In this document: positions 14,719 to 23,867 of the stretch, in pieces
How the letters are laid out: each line of letters begins with the position of its first letter
How positions within the stretch are numbered: position 1 is the stretch's first letter
Origin: HGM13006 sp963650135
GTDB lineage: Bacteria > Bacillota > Clostridia > Oscillospirales > Oscillospiraceae
Assembly (NCBI GenBank): GCA_963650135.1
Contig: CAVJLG010000008.1
Span: forward strand, 1-31,858
DNA: 31,858 nt
Direction of reading: 5' to 3'
The notes under the pieces: generated by a model
The model's database searches: none
Told to the model about the DNA's origin: nothing
What the model saw: the letters and a program-made list of their open reading frames with translations, nothing else
Program-made: the position numbers and the translations under genes

Positions 14719-15990
14719 TTAGCACTTCTCGAAGATGGTAGCAACGCCCATGCCGCCGCCGATGCACAGGGTAGCCAGACCCTTCTTAGCATCGTCGCGC
14801 TTCTGCATCTCATGGAGCAGAGTGACAATGATACGAGCGCCGGAGCAGCCAACGGGATGACCGATGGACAGAGCGCCGCCGTTGACGTTGACCTTGTTCA
14901 TGTCGAAGCCCAGCTCACGAGCAACAGCGATGGACTGAGCAGCGAATGCCTCGTTGGCCTCGATCAGGTCGATGTCGTCGAGGGTTACGCCAGCCTTAGC
15001 CATAGCCTGACGGGAAGCAGGAACAGGACCGGTGCCCATGATTTTGGGATCAACACCGCCCTGGCCCCAGCCCAGCAGCTTAGCCATGGGCTTCAGACCA
15101 TACTTCTCAACAGCCTCACCGGAAGCCAGAACGATAGCAGCAGCGCCGTCGTTGATGCCGGAAGCGTTACCAGCAGTAACACGGGGGGTGCCAGCGTCAG
15201 CCTGAGCGGGCTTGCAAGCCTTAGCGTCGAAGGTGTCAACCACGGTGCCGCCGTTTGCCTGGAAGGCATTGTCGGAGGATACGGGGAAGGCAGTCTTCAG
15301 CTTAGCCAGGGACTCGAGGTTGGTGGAAGGACGGGGGAACTCGTCAACCTTGAACTCAACGGTCTGCTTCTTCACCTTAACGGGAACGGGAACGATCTCG
15401 TCGTCGAACTTGCCGGCAGCCTGAGCGGCAGCGGTCTTAGCCTGGGAGGAAGCTGCGAACTCGTCCAGATCCTGGCGGGTGATGCCCCAGATGTCGCAGA
15501 TGTTCTCAGCGGTGGTGCCCATGTGGTAGTTGTTGAATGCATCCCACAGGCCGTCCTTTACCATGGTGTCGACCATCTTCTTGTCGAACATACGGCCGCC
15601 CCAACGAGCGTCGGGCAGGATGTAGGGAGCAGCGGACATGTTCTCGGTGCCGCCGCAAACAACGATCTCAGCATCGCCGGAAGCGATTGCACGGCCAGCC
15701 TCGATCACGGACTTCATGCCGGAGCCGCAAACCATGTTGACGGAGTAAGCGGGAACGGAAACAGGCAGGCCAGCCTTAATGCCAACCTGGCGAGCAACGT
15801 TCTGGCCCAGGCCAGCGCTGATGCAGCAGCCGAACATGAGCTCGTCAACCTGCTCGGGCTTAACGCCGGCACGGTTCAGAGCTTCCTTGACGACGATAGC
15901 GCCCAGGTCAGCTGCGGGGGTGTTCTTCAGGCTGCCGCCAAAGGAACCAACAGCGGTACGGCAGCAGTTTACAACATACAAATCTTTCAT
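14719..15990 (-). CDS. thlA: acetyl-CoA C-acetyltransferase (biosynthetic-type thiolase)
   Basis: A 423-residue thiolase condensing two acetyl-CoA to acetoacetyl-CoA. The catalytic set is complete: nucleophile Cys88 in NMVCGSGMKS, NEAFAAQ (about 346-352), His378 in GHPVGCSGARI, and Cys409 in CIGGGMG. Relatives are about 392 residues; the extra length is an insert of about 29 residues at 236-268, just before TAGNASGINDGAAA. ATG at 15990 follows GGAGGT. It has a near-consensus promoter and its own terminator, and is rich in GCT/GTT and other codons typical of abundant proteins. With ctfAB downstream it fits acetoacetyl-CoA metabolism, as in butyrate or acetoacetate formation; the remaining butyrate genes are not here. 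Confidence 0.95.
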   Translation of the reverse strand: MKDLYVVNCCRTAVGSFGGSLKNTPAADLGAIVVKEALNRAGVKPEQVDELMFGCCISAGLGQNVARQVGIKAGLPVSVPAYSVNMVCGSGMKSVIEAGRAIASGDAEIVVCGGTENMSAAPYILPDARWGGRMFDKKMVDTMVKDGLWDAFNNYHMGTTAENICDIWGITRQDLDEFAASSQAKTAAAQAAGKFDDEIVPVPVKVKKQTVEFKVDEFPRPSTNLESLAKLKTAFPVSSDNAFQANGGTVVDTFDAKACKPAQADAGTPRVTAGNASGINDGAAAIVLASGEAVEKYGLKPMAKLLGWGQGGVDPKIMGTGPVPASRQAMAKAGVTLDDIDLIEANEAFAAQSIAVARELGFDMNKVNVNGGALSIGHPVGCSGARIIVTLLHEMQKRDDAKKGLATLCIGGGMGVATIFEKC

Positions 15991-16050
15991 TGGAAACGAC
16001 CTCCATATTCATTCGCCTTTACAGGCAATATAATAGGTTTACCGTGTATT

Positions 16051-16079
16051 ATTATACGGCACATTCTCCAATCCGTCAA
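16051..16079 (-). promoter_or_regulatory. strong promoter of thl
   Basis: Minus strand: TTGACG (16079-16074), 17-bp spacer, TATAAT (16056-16051). Eleven of twelve positions match the vegetative consensus, about 60 bases before the start codon. Confidence 0.88.
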
Positions 16080-16215
16080 CTGTTCTTCCCGGCGGGGTGA
16101 CAATTTTTCGCCGGAATTTATATTATGTAAATGCGCCCGGTTTTCACCTGCCTTTCCCGGTCATTTCCCGCCATTTCTCCTGGAAATGCAAGGATTTTTC
16201 CTATGGTCCGGCTGC

Positions 16216-16244
16216 TTGTAGTTTCCCCGTGTTTGTGGTATAAT
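16216..16244 (+). promoter_or_regulatory. promoter of uvrB
   Basis: TTGTAG (16216-16221), 17-bp spacer, TATAAT (16239-16244) with a TGG extension directly before it. It stands 49 bases upstream of the uvrB start codon. Confidence 0.8.
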
Positions 16245-16293
16245 ATGATACTGATTTTTATGCACAAAGTTCCCCTTTGGGAGGTGAATATCC

Positions 16294-18246
16294 ATGGATT
16301 TTAAGCTGGTTTCCGACTACCAGCCCTCCGGCGATCAGCCCGAGGCCATTGAAAAGCTGACCCAGGGCCTGAAAAACGGCATTGACGAGCAGGTGCTTCT
16401 GGGCGTCACCGGCTCCGGCAAAACCTTCACCATGGCAAACATCATTGCCAAGATGAACCGTCCCACCCTGGTGCTGGCCCACAACAAAACCCTGGCCGCC
16501 CAGCTGTGCTCCGAGTTTAAGGAATTCTTCCCGGACAACGCCGTGGAGTATTTCGTTTCGTATTACGACTACTATCAGCCAGAGGCCTATATCGCCCACA
16601 CCGACACCTATATCGAAAAGGATTCCGCCACCAACGACGAAATTGACCGGCTCCGGAACTCCGCCACCGCCTCGCTATTAGAGCGGCGGGATGTGATCGT
16701 GGTGTCCTCCGTCAGCTGCATCTACGGTCTGGGCGATCCTGAGGACTATAAGGCTCTGGTGGTTTCCATCCGTCAAGGTCAGACTTGGGAACGGGACAGC
16801 CTGCTCCGAAGTCTCACCGATATTCGCTATGAGCGCAACGACATCAACTTCATCCGCAATACCTTCCGGGTCCGGGGCGATACGGTAGAGGTATTCCCCG
16901 CCGGCTGGACCAATCGCGGCATCCGCATTGAGTTCTTCGGGGATGAGGTGGACCGGATCAGCGAATTTAACGTGGTCACCGGCGCCGCCGAACGCGTGGT
17001 CACCCACTGCGCCATCTACCCGGCCAGCCACTATGTCACCACCAAGGAAAAAATGGAGCGCGCCACCCGAGAAATTGCCTGCGAGATGATGGACCGGGAA
17101 AAATGGTTCAAGGAAAACGGCAAGCTGCTGGAGGCCCAGCGGATTCACCAGCGCACCATGTACGACATTGAGATGATGGACGAGCTGGGCTTCTGCTCCG
17201 GCATCGAGAACTATTCCCGAATCATCAGCGGCAGACCCGCCGGTTCACCCCCCATGACCCTGATGGACTATTTTCCCGATGATTTCCTCATGTTCATCGA
17301 CGAGAGCCATGTGACCCTGCCTCAGGTCCGGGCCATGTACAATGGCGACCGGGCCAGAAAGCAGGCCCTGGTGGACTATGGCTTCCGGCTCCCCTCCGCC
17401 TATGATAACCGTCCGCTGAAATTCGACGAGTTTCAGTCTAAGATCAATCAGGTGATTTACGTTTCTGCCACCCCGGCAGAGTATGAGCTGAGCCGCGCAG
17501 GCCAGGTCGCTGAGCAGCTGCTTCGTCCCACCGGCCTTTTGGACCCCCCGGTGGAGGTTCGCCCGGTGGAGGGCCAGGTGGACAACCTCATCAGCGAGAT
17601 CAACACCATGACCCAGCACGGCTACCGCACCCTGGTCACCACCCTGACCAAGAAAATGGCCGAAGATCTCACCGATTATCTCACAAAATCCGGCGTCAAG
17701 GTCCGTTATATGCACTCCGACGTGGACACCATGGAGCGCCAGGAGATCATCCGTGACCTGCGCATGCAGAAGTTCGACGTGCTGGTGGGCATCAACCTGC
17801 TGCGTGAGGGTCTGGACCTGCCTGAGGTTGCATTGGTTGCGATTTTGGACGCGGACAAAGAGGGCTTCCTCCGTTCCCCCACCAGTCTGATTCAGACCAT
17901 TGGACGGGCCGCCCGAAACGCCGATGGCCGGGTTATTATGTACGCCGACCGTATCACCCCCGCTATGGACTATGCCATCACAGAAACCCAGCGCCGCCGG
18001 GAGCTTCAGCAGGCCTATAACCAGGCTCATGGCATCGTGCCCAAGACCATCATCAAATCCGTCCGGGAGCTCATCGAGATTTCCCGCACCGTGGATGTGC
18101 AGAGGGACGGCAAGAAGCTCACCAAGAACGAAAGAGAAGCCGAAATTGCCCGGCTGGAGAAGGAAATGAAGCAGGCCGCCAAGATGATGGAATTCGAATA
18201 TGCCGCCGTGCTGCGTGACCAGATCATCCAGCTTCGGGGCAACTAG
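16294..18246 (+). CDS. uvrB: excinuclease ABC subunit B
   Basis: A 650-residue nucleotide-excision-repair helicase-like protein that verifies damage loaded by UvrA and recruits UvrC. Walker A GVTGSGKT is at 37-44; the damage-probing beta-hairpin follows YYDYYQPEAYIAHTDTYIEK (about 92-111); the helicase box DESHVTLPQ is near 338; motif VI region QTIGRAARN and the C-terminal UVR domain (KEMKQAAKMMEFEYAAVLRD) are present. Usual length. GGGAGGTG precedes the ATG. It is followed by a CapA-like gene after 18 bases and then uvrA, so the two repair genes are probably cotranscribed with the intervening gene. Confidence 0.98.
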   Translation: MDFKLVSDYQPSGDQPEAIEKLTQGLKNGIDEQVLLGVTGSGKTFTMANIIAKMNRPTLVLAHNKTLAAQLCSEFKEFFPDNAVEYFVSYYDYYQPEAYIAHTDTYIEKDSATNDEIDRLRNSATASLLERRDVIVVSSVSCIYGLGDPEDYKALVVSIRQGQTWERDSLLRSLTDIRYERNDINFIRNTFRVRGDTVEVFPAGWTNRGIRIEFFGDEVDRISEFNVVTGAAERVVTHCAIYPASHYVTTKEKMERATREIACEMMDREKWFKENGKLLEAQRIHQRTMYDIEMMDELGFCSGIENYSRIISGRPAGSPPMTLMDYFPDDFLMFIDESHVTLPQVRAMYNGDRARKQALVDYGFRLPSAYDNRPLKFDEFQSKINQVIYVSATPAEYELSRAGQVAEQLLRPTGLLDPPVEVRPVEGQVDNLISEINTMTQHGYRTLVTTLTKKMAEDLTDYLTKSGVKVRYMHSDVDTMERQEIIRDLRMQKFDVLVGINLLREGLDLPEVALVAILDADKEGFLRSPTSLIQTIGRAARNADGRVIMYADRITPAMDYAITETQRRRELQQAYNQAHGIVPKTIIKSVRELIEISRTVDVQRDGKKLTKNEREAEIARLEKEMKQAAKMMEFEYAAVLRDQIIQLRGN

Positions 18247-18264
18247 AAGGGAAGGTATCAATCT

Positions 18265-19542
18265 ATGGACAATCCAATCAACACCCCGGAACGCACGCCG
18301 GAAAAAACACCCTGTCAGATTGCCGAGGAAAAGCGTGCCGAGCGGCTGAAATATATGCGGATTCAGCGGAACATTCGCATGGGTGCCATTGCCCTTGCCA
18401 TGATTCTCTCCATTGTATCCCTTTGTGTCAGCTGTAGTACGAAAAAAGCCGTTTCGGATTTGGCCGAGAAAATTGCAGCGAAAAAGGCCGCCCAGGAAAC
18501 GCTGGCCGCCGAGGTTTCCGCCTCACCCAGCGCCGCTCCCGTGGCTTCCCCTTCTCCCACGCCGGAAAACAGCGTATCCCTGACCCTGAGCTTTACCGGC
18601 GATGTGACCCTGGCCTCCTTTGAGGGGGCTTCCTATGAAAATAGTTTTGAGGAATACTATGACAATTACGGAGACGGCTATTTTTTTCAGAACGTCAGAT
18701 CGATCTTTGAGGGGGACGACCTGACCATCTGCAATTTGGAGGGCACCTTCACCACCTCCACCAATCGGGTGGACAAGGAATGGACCTTCAAATCTGACCC
18801 CTCCTATGTCAGCATTCTCACCAAGGGCGGCGTCGATTGCGTCAACGTTGCCAACGACCACACCAAGGATTATGGCGACGAGAGCTATGTGGATACCCTG
18901 GCCACGCTGGACACCGCCGGGATTCACCGGTTTGGCAACGACTATACCACCATCGTGGAGGTCAAGGGCGTAAAAATCGGCTTTTCCGGCATCTACGAGT
19001 GTGAAGAGGGCCTTGGCTGTAAGGACCAGGCCGTCAGCAATGTGGATAAGCTCAAGGACGCCGGCGCACAGATCATCATCTGCGAATTCCATTGGGGCGA
19101 TGAAAATTCCTACACCCCCAACGACATACATACCGTCCTTGCTGAGGCTGTAATCGACGAGGGCGCCGACCTGGTGGTGGCCCATCATCCCCATGTGCCC
19201 CAGGGCATCTCCACCTATAAGGGAAAATACATCTGCTACAGCCTGGGCAACTTCTGCTTTGGCGGCAACTTCTACTGCCAAGATAAGGACACCATGATTT
19301 TTCAGCAGACCTTCACGCTGGTGAATGGAGAATTGCAGGATAACGCAGACTATAACATTATCCCCTGCTCTATCTCCACCGATTCCACTGAAAACACCTA
19401 CTGTCCCACCCCTGCCACCGGCGATGAAGCCCAGCGGATTCTCGACAATATTTATGACATGAGCGCCACGTTGGAGGGCGGCATTTCTCCCAAGAGCGAC
19501 TCCGACACATCCCAGGAGGCCGCCTCCGACTCGGCAGCATAA
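18265..19542 (+). CDS. CapA-family (poly-gamma-glutamate synthesis-like) membrane-anchored protein
   Basis: A 425-residue protein: a basic cytoplasmic N-terminus (1-38), one membrane segment (about 40-57), an Ala/Ser/Pro-rich linker (about 62-103) and an extracellular CapA/PgsA domain related to calcineurin-like metallophosphatases. Putative metal or active-site positions are TGDV (111-114), CNLEGTF, FHWGDE (275-280) and HHPHVPQG (307-314), then YSLGNFCFGG. The usual ANNH motif reads ANDH (196-199). CapA proteins act in poly-gamma-glutamate capsule export, but many paralogues have no capsule locus and unknown roles; none of the other cap/pgs genes are here. AAGGGAAGG precedes the ATG. It is wedged between uvrB and uvrA, 18 and 42 bases away. 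Confidence 0.88.
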   Translation: MDNPINTPERTPEKTPCQIAEEKRAERLKYMRIQRNIRMGAIALAMILSIVSLCVSCSTKKAVSDLAEKIAAKKAAQETLAAEVSASPSAAPVASPSPTPENSVSLTLSFTGDVTLASFEGASYENSFEEYYDNYGDGYFFQNVRSIFEGDDLTICNLEGTFTTSTNRVDKEWTFKSDPSYVSILTKGGVDCVNVANDHTKDYGDESYVDTLATLDTAGIHRFGNDYTTIVEVKGVKIGFSGIYECEEGLGCKDQAVSNVDKLKDAGAQIIICEFHWGDENSYTPNDIHTVLAEAVIDEGADLVVAHHPHVPQGISTYKGKYICYSLGNFCFGGNFYCQDKDTMIFQQTFTLVNGELQDNADYNIIPCSISTDSTENTYCPTPATGDEAQRILDNIYDMSATLEGGISPKSDSDTSQEAASDSAA

Positions 19543-19584
19543 ACAAGACGCAGGCCACTCTGCCTGTATAGGAGCTGAATCATA

Positions 19585-22422
19585 TTGCAGGACCAGATTA
19601 TCATAAAAGGCGCACGCGAAAATAATCTCAAAAACGTCAGTCTCACCATTCCCCGGGACAAGCTGGTGGTATTCACCGGCCTGTCCGGTTCCGGCAAATC
19701 CTCCCTTGCCTTCGACACCATTTATGCCGAGGGGCAGCGGCGGTATGTGGAGTCGCTATCCTCCTATGCCCGCCAGTTCTTGGGGCAAATGGACAAGCCG
19801 GATGTGGATTCCATCGACGGCCTCTCCCCGGCCATTTCCATTGACCAGAAAACTACCTCCCGGAACCCCCGCTCCACCGTGGGCACCGTCACCGAAATCT
19901 ATGACTACCTTCGTCTGCTCTGGGCCCGGGTGGGTACGCCCCACTGCCCCAAATGCGGCAAGGAAATCCGCCGCCAGAGCGTAGACCAAATTGTAGACCA
20001 GGTAATGACCCTGGAGCAGGGCACCCGGTTTCAGATTCTGGCCCCGGTGATCCGCGGCAAAAAGGGCGAACACCAGAAGGTGTTTGCCGACGCCAAGAAA
20101 AGCGGCTTTGTCCGGGTGCGGGTAGACGGCAATCCCTATGAGCTCAGCGATGAAATCACCCTGAGCAAAAGCAAAAAGCACAACATCGAAATCATCGTAG
20201 ACCGTCTGGTGATGAAGGACGACATTGTTCGCCGTCTCACCGACTCCGTTGAAACGGCGCTGCATTTGGCCGATGGCCAGGTGATGATTCATCTGGTGAA
20301 AACCGACGAAATTCTCTCCTTCTCCCAGAACTATGCCTGCGAGGACTGCGGAATCAGCCTGCCGGAGCTGGAGCCCCGGATGTTCTCCTTTAACAACCCC
20401 TATGGAGCCTGCCCCGGCTGCTCCGGCCTGGGCTATCAGCTCAAGGTAGACCCGGACCTCATCATGCCCAACCGCAGCCTCAGCATTTATGAGGGCGGCA
20501 TCATCGCCAGCGGCTGGGGTAATGCAAAAAACGACACCATCAGCCGGATGTATTACGAGGCCCTGGGCAGAAAATATCATTTCACCCTGGATACGCCTCT
20601 GGAGAAGCTCTCCGATGCCGCCATTGATGCGCTGCTTTATGGCACTAAGGGCGAAAAGCTTAAGCTCCAGTATGACCGCGGCAACGGTCGCGGCACCCTG
20701 GAGCAGGCCTTTGAGGGCATCATCAACAACCTCTCCCGCCGGTATAAGGAAACCCAGTCCGATTCCATGCGCCGGGAGCTGGAGGAATGCATGAGCTATC
20801 ACCCCTGCCCGGACTGCCACGGGGATCGTCTGAGCCCAGTGGTGCTGGCCGTAACGGTGGGCGGGCTGAATATCATGGAGTTCTGCAAGCTGTCCGTATC
20901 CCAGGAGCTGGACTTTATTGACCAGCTCGAGCTCGCCGGCTCTCAGCAGATGATTGCCGACCAGATTCTCCGGGAAATTCGGTCCCGGCTGAACTTCCTG
21001 CGCAGTGTCGGCCTGGAATACCTGACCCTCAGCCGTGCAGCCGGTACCCTGTCCGGCGGTGAAAGCCAGCGCATTCGCCTTGCCACCCAGATTGGTTCTT
21101 CCCTGATGGGTGTGCTCTATATCCTGGACGAGCCCTCCATCGGCCTACACCAGCGGGACAATGACAAGCTGCTTCATACCCTCCGCCAGATGGTGGATCT
21201 GGGCAATACGCTGATTGTGGTAGAGCACGATGAAGACACCATGCGGGCCGCAGATTATATTGTGGATGTAGGCCCGGGTGCCGGCATCCACGGCGGCGAA
21301 ATCGTTGCAGCGGGCACCTTGCAGGATATCATCGACTGCCCCCGCTCCATCACCGGGCAGTATCTCTCCGGCGCAAAGAAAATCCCTGTACCCAAAAAGC
21401 GCCGCCCCGGTGACGGCAGAACGCTGAAATTCTTCGGCTGCGCAGAGAACAATCTAAAGGAAATCGACGTTTCCATTCCCTTAGGAACCCTAACCGTAGT
21501 CACCGGCGTATCCGGCTCCGGCAAATCCTCCCTGGTCAACGAGATCATCTATAAAAAGCTGGCAGCCGAGCTCAACCGCTCCCGCACCAAGTGCGGAAAA
21601 CTCCGGGCCTGCGAGGGCGTAGATCAGCTGGACAAGGTGATTTGCATCGATCAGAGCCCCATTGGTCGGACGCCCCGCTCCAATCCCGCCACCTACACGG
21701 GCCTGTTCGGGGATATTCGTGATTTGTTCGCCTCCACCGCCGAGGCAAAGGCCAAGGGCTATGGTCCCGGGCGCTTCTCCTTTAACGTCAAGGGCGGGCG
21801 CTGCGAAGCCTGCTGCGGCGACGGTCTGGTGAAGATCGAGATGCACTTCTTGCCGGATATCTATGTGCCCTGCGACGTGTGCAAAGGCAAGCGCTACAAC
21901 CGCGAAACTCTGGACGTTACCTACAAAGGCAAAAATATCTCCGACGTATTGGAAATGACCGCCGACGAGGCCGTGGAGTTCTTCGAGAATCTTCCCCGGA
22001 TTCGCCGGAAGGTCGAGGCGCTGTGCCAGGTGGGTCTGGGCTATATCAAGCTGGGGCAATCCTCCACCACCCTGTCCGGCGGTGAAGCCCAGCGCGTAAA
22101 GCTTGCCACGGAGCTCAGCCGGGTAGCCACCGGCAACACCTTCTATATTCTCGACGAACCCACCACAGGCCTTCATGTGGCAGATGTTCACCGACTGGTA
22201 GAGGTACTCCAGGCACTGGTGGATCAGGGCAACACCGTATTGGTCATCGAGCACAACCTGGACGTCATCAAGGTTGCGGACCACCTCATTGACCTGGGCC
22301 CCGAGGGCGGAACCGGCGGCGGCACCATCGTTTGCACCGGCACCCCGGAAGAGGTTGCTGTCTGCGAGAAGAGCTATACCGGACAATATCTGCGTCCCAT
22401 GCTGGAGCGAGACAAAAACTGA
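19585..22422 (+). CDS. uvrA: excinuclease ABC subunit A
   Basis: A 945-residue ABC-type ATPase that scans DNA for lesions with UvrB. First Walker A GLSGSGKSS starts at 32, second GVSGSGKSS in the C-terminal half; both signature motifs (LSGGESQRIRLA and LSGGEAQRVKLA) and both Walker B stretches ending ILDEP are present. Zinc-binding cysteines are seen in CPKCGKEI, CEDCG with CPGCSG, and CEACCGDG with CDVCKGKRYN. Usual length. The start is TTG at 19585, which aligns with the family N-terminus (IIIKGARENNLKN) and has AGGAG ten bases upstream; no ATG fits. A terminator follows directly. Confidence 0.97.
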   Translation: MQDQIIIKGARENNLKNVSLTIPRDKLVVFTGLSGSGKSSLAFDTIYAEGQRRYVESLSSYARQFLGQMDKPDVDSIDGLSPAISIDQKTTSRNPRSTVGTVTEIYDYLRLLWARVGTPHCPKCGKEIRRQSVDQIVDQVMTLEQGTRFQILAPVIRGKKGEHQKVFADAKKSGFVRVRVDGNPYELSDEITLSKSKKHNIEIIVDRLVMKDDIVRRLTDSVETALHLADGQVMIHLVKTDEILSFSQNYACEDCGISLPELEPRMFSFNNPYGACPGCSGLGYQLKVDPDLIMPNRSLSIYEGGIIASGWGNAKNDTISRMYYEALGRKYHFTLDTPLEKLSDAAIDALLYGTKGEKLKLQYDRGNGRGTLEQAFEGIINNLSRRYKETQSDSMRRELEECMSYHPCPDCHGDRLSPVVLAVTVGGLNIMEFCKLSVSQELDFIDQLELAGSQQMIADQILREIRSRLNFLRSVGLEYLTLSRAAGTLSGGESQRIRLATQIGSSLMGVLYILDEPSIGLHQRDNDKLLHTLRQMVDLGNTLIVVEHDEDTMRAADYIVDVGPGAGIHGGEIVAAGTLQDIIDCPRSITGQYLSGAKKIPVPKKRRPGDGRTLKFFGCAENNLKEIDVSIPLGTLTVVTGVSGSGKSSLVNEIIYKKLAAELNRSRTKCGKLRACEGVDQLDKVICIDQSPIGRTPRSNPATYTGLFGDIRDLFASTAEAKAKGYGPGRFSFNVKGGRCEACCGDGLVKIEMHFLPDIYVPCDVCKGKRYNRETLDVTYKGKNISDVLEMTADEAVEFFENLPRIRRKVEALCQVGLGYIKLGQSSTTLSGGEAQRVKLATELSRVATGNTFYILDEPTTGLHVADVHRLVEVLQALVDQGNTVLVIEHNLDVIKVADHLIDLGPEGGTGGGTIVCTGTPEEVAVCEKSYTGQYLRPMLERDKN

Positions 22423-22427
22423 TACAG

Positions 22428-22465
22428 AAAAGCACGACAGAGTTCATTGCTCCGTCGTGCTTTTT
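22428..22465. terminator. terminator between uvrA and the M18 peptidase
   Basis: Stem AGCACGAC-x-GAG (from 22431) pairs with CTC-x-GTCGTGC (ending 22460) around a short loop with one mismatch; TTTTT follows at 22461-22465 on the plus strand and AAAA precedes it, giving TTTT on the minus strand. It serves both convergent genes. Confidence 0.85.
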
Positions 22466-22478
22466 GTTGTTCATACGA

Positions 22479-23774
22479 TTACTTTACGGCAACCAAATAG
22501 CTTCCGTCTGCGGTTTCCCGTATCGACGCGCCGAAGAACGTCTCCATTGCGTCCACCAGGTAGCCGATATCCGCTGCACCGGCTGTCTCGTTGGCAGAAT
22601 GCATGGCCAGCTGCGCCAAACCAATATCCACCGTCCGCACCGATACCTGGGTCACTGACAGCGCACCCAATGTGCTGCCGCCAGTCACATCCGAGTGGTT
22701 GAAATAGCTCTGCACCGGCACGTTTTTCCGCCGGAGCATTTCCAGCAGCAGGCCCGCCGATGCACCAGTGGTGGCATAGCCGGTGCCGTATTTCACCACA
22801 ACGCCCTCGCCCAGCTTGGGCCGATTGGTCAGCGCCGCCTTTTCCGGATGGTTGGGGTGGACGCCGTGGGCATTGTCCGCCGACACCATCATGCTGCCTG
22901 CCAGCAGCCGAAGGTACTCCGTCTCACCCATGCCCTTTTCCAGGCAAATCCGCCGCAGCACATCGGGCAGCAGGGTAGACATTGCGCCCTGGGCCGTAGA
23001 GCTGCCAATTTCCTCATTATCAAACAGGCAGAGCACCGGCGTCTCCATGGGCTGATCCTGCCGCAGGAAGCCCTCCAGCAGTCCATAGACGCACTGTAGA
23101 TCGTCCAGCCGCGGGCAGAGGATCAGCTCGCCCTCCGGCCCCAATCTGGTTCCCGTTTCCCGGTTATAGACAAACAGATCCTGGGCAAGAATCTGATTGC
23201 GCTCCACGCCCAGCTCCTTTGCCACCAGCTCCAGAATATCCACATTGCCCCTGCCCAGCAGCGGCATTAAATCCGTCTGTACGGTTAGCTTCTTCCCCTC
23301 GTTGACGCTTCGATCCATGTGGGGGGCCAAGCTGGGGATCACAAGCAAATCCTGCGCCAGATTCACCAGACGGGACTCCACGCCCTGATCGGTAGACACC
23401 ATCACCCGGCCCGCTACCGAAAGGGGACGATCCAGCCAGGTAGACAGCAGCATACCGCCGTACTTGTTGGCGTCCAGCTTGCTGTAGCCCTCCGCCTGAA
23501 CGGTAGCATTGTCCTTCAGCCGGAAGCAGGGGGAATCCGTATGGGCCGCCGCAATCATAAAACTGTGCAGCGTCTCGGGCATCCGGAATGCAATCAGGCT
23601 GGACTGGTTCCGGGTGACATAATACCCCTTCCCAGCCTCCAGCTCCCAGGCGCCGGACTCTGTCAAATGGCAGAACCCGGCCTGCTCCAGCATTGCCGCC
23701 GCAGAATGAACCGCATGGAAGCAGGTGGGGCTGGCGGCGATAAAATCAAACAATCCTTGATTGAAATCTTTCAT
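22479..23774 (-). CDS. apeB: M18 family aminopeptidase (aspartyl aminopeptidase-like)
   Basis: A 431-residue cytosolic metallopeptidase removing N-terminal residues, often acidic ones, from peptides. The two-zinc site is visible: AAAHTDSP with His78, the Asp/Glu region LFDNEEIGSSTAQGA, and SADNAHGVHPNHPEK, as well as the C-terminal active-site stretch HSANETAGAADIGYL. The Lys-rich zinc region LDANKYGGMLLSTWLDRPLSVAGR is typical of M18. Usual length for bacterial members. The ATG at 23774 has GAGGT upstream. It lies 93 bases after pepF on the same strand and is probably cotranscribed with it, so the pair may complete cytosolic peptide breakdown. Confidence 0.93.
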   Translation of the reverse strand: MKDFNQGLFDFIAASPTCFHAVHSAAAMLEQAGFCHLTESGAWELEAGKGYYVTRNQSSLIAFRMPETLHSFMIAAAHTDSPCFRLKDNATVQAEGYSKLDANKYGGMLLSTWLDRPLSVAGRVMVSTDQGVESRLVNLAQDLLVIPSLAPHMDRSVNEGKKLTVQTDLMPLLGRGNVDILELVAKELGVERNQILAQDLFVYNRETGTRLGPEGELILCPRLDDLQCVYGLLEGFLRQDQPMETPVLCLFDNEEIGSSTAQGAMSTLLPDVLRRICLEKGMGETEYLRLLAGSMMVSADNAHGVHPNHPEKAALTNRPKLGEGVVVKYGTGYATTGASAGLLLEMLRRKNVPVQSYFNHSDVTGGSTLGALSVTQVSVRTVDIGLAQLAMHSANETAGAADIGYLVDAMETFFGASIRETADGSYLVAVK

Positions 23775-23867
23775 TGGTTGATACCTCGCTTATGGATAGT
23801 GGTTGACATCAGTTTGGAGCGTTCGCAGCAGGCGGGCAGCGGTTTTTCCCTTTTCCCGCCGTCTCGC

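Larger units (their letters stand above)
15991..16293. other. intergenic region between divergent thl and uvrB
   Basis: About 300 bases holding two outward promoters: thl (16051-16079, minus) and uvrB (16216-16244, plus). The middle (16080-16210) is pyrimidine-rich with no ORF or structured RNA that I recognise. I did not find a clear LexA/DinR-type box (GAAC-N4-GTTC) near the uvrB promoter. Confidence 0.5.

Noticed and set aside
13912..16221. A 769-codon open frame antisense to thl and ctfA
   Set aside because: It lies opposite genes with clear catalytic motifs, has low-complexity Ser/Gly/Leu content without any recognisable domain, and spans the thl promoter. It results from biased codon use on the other strand.
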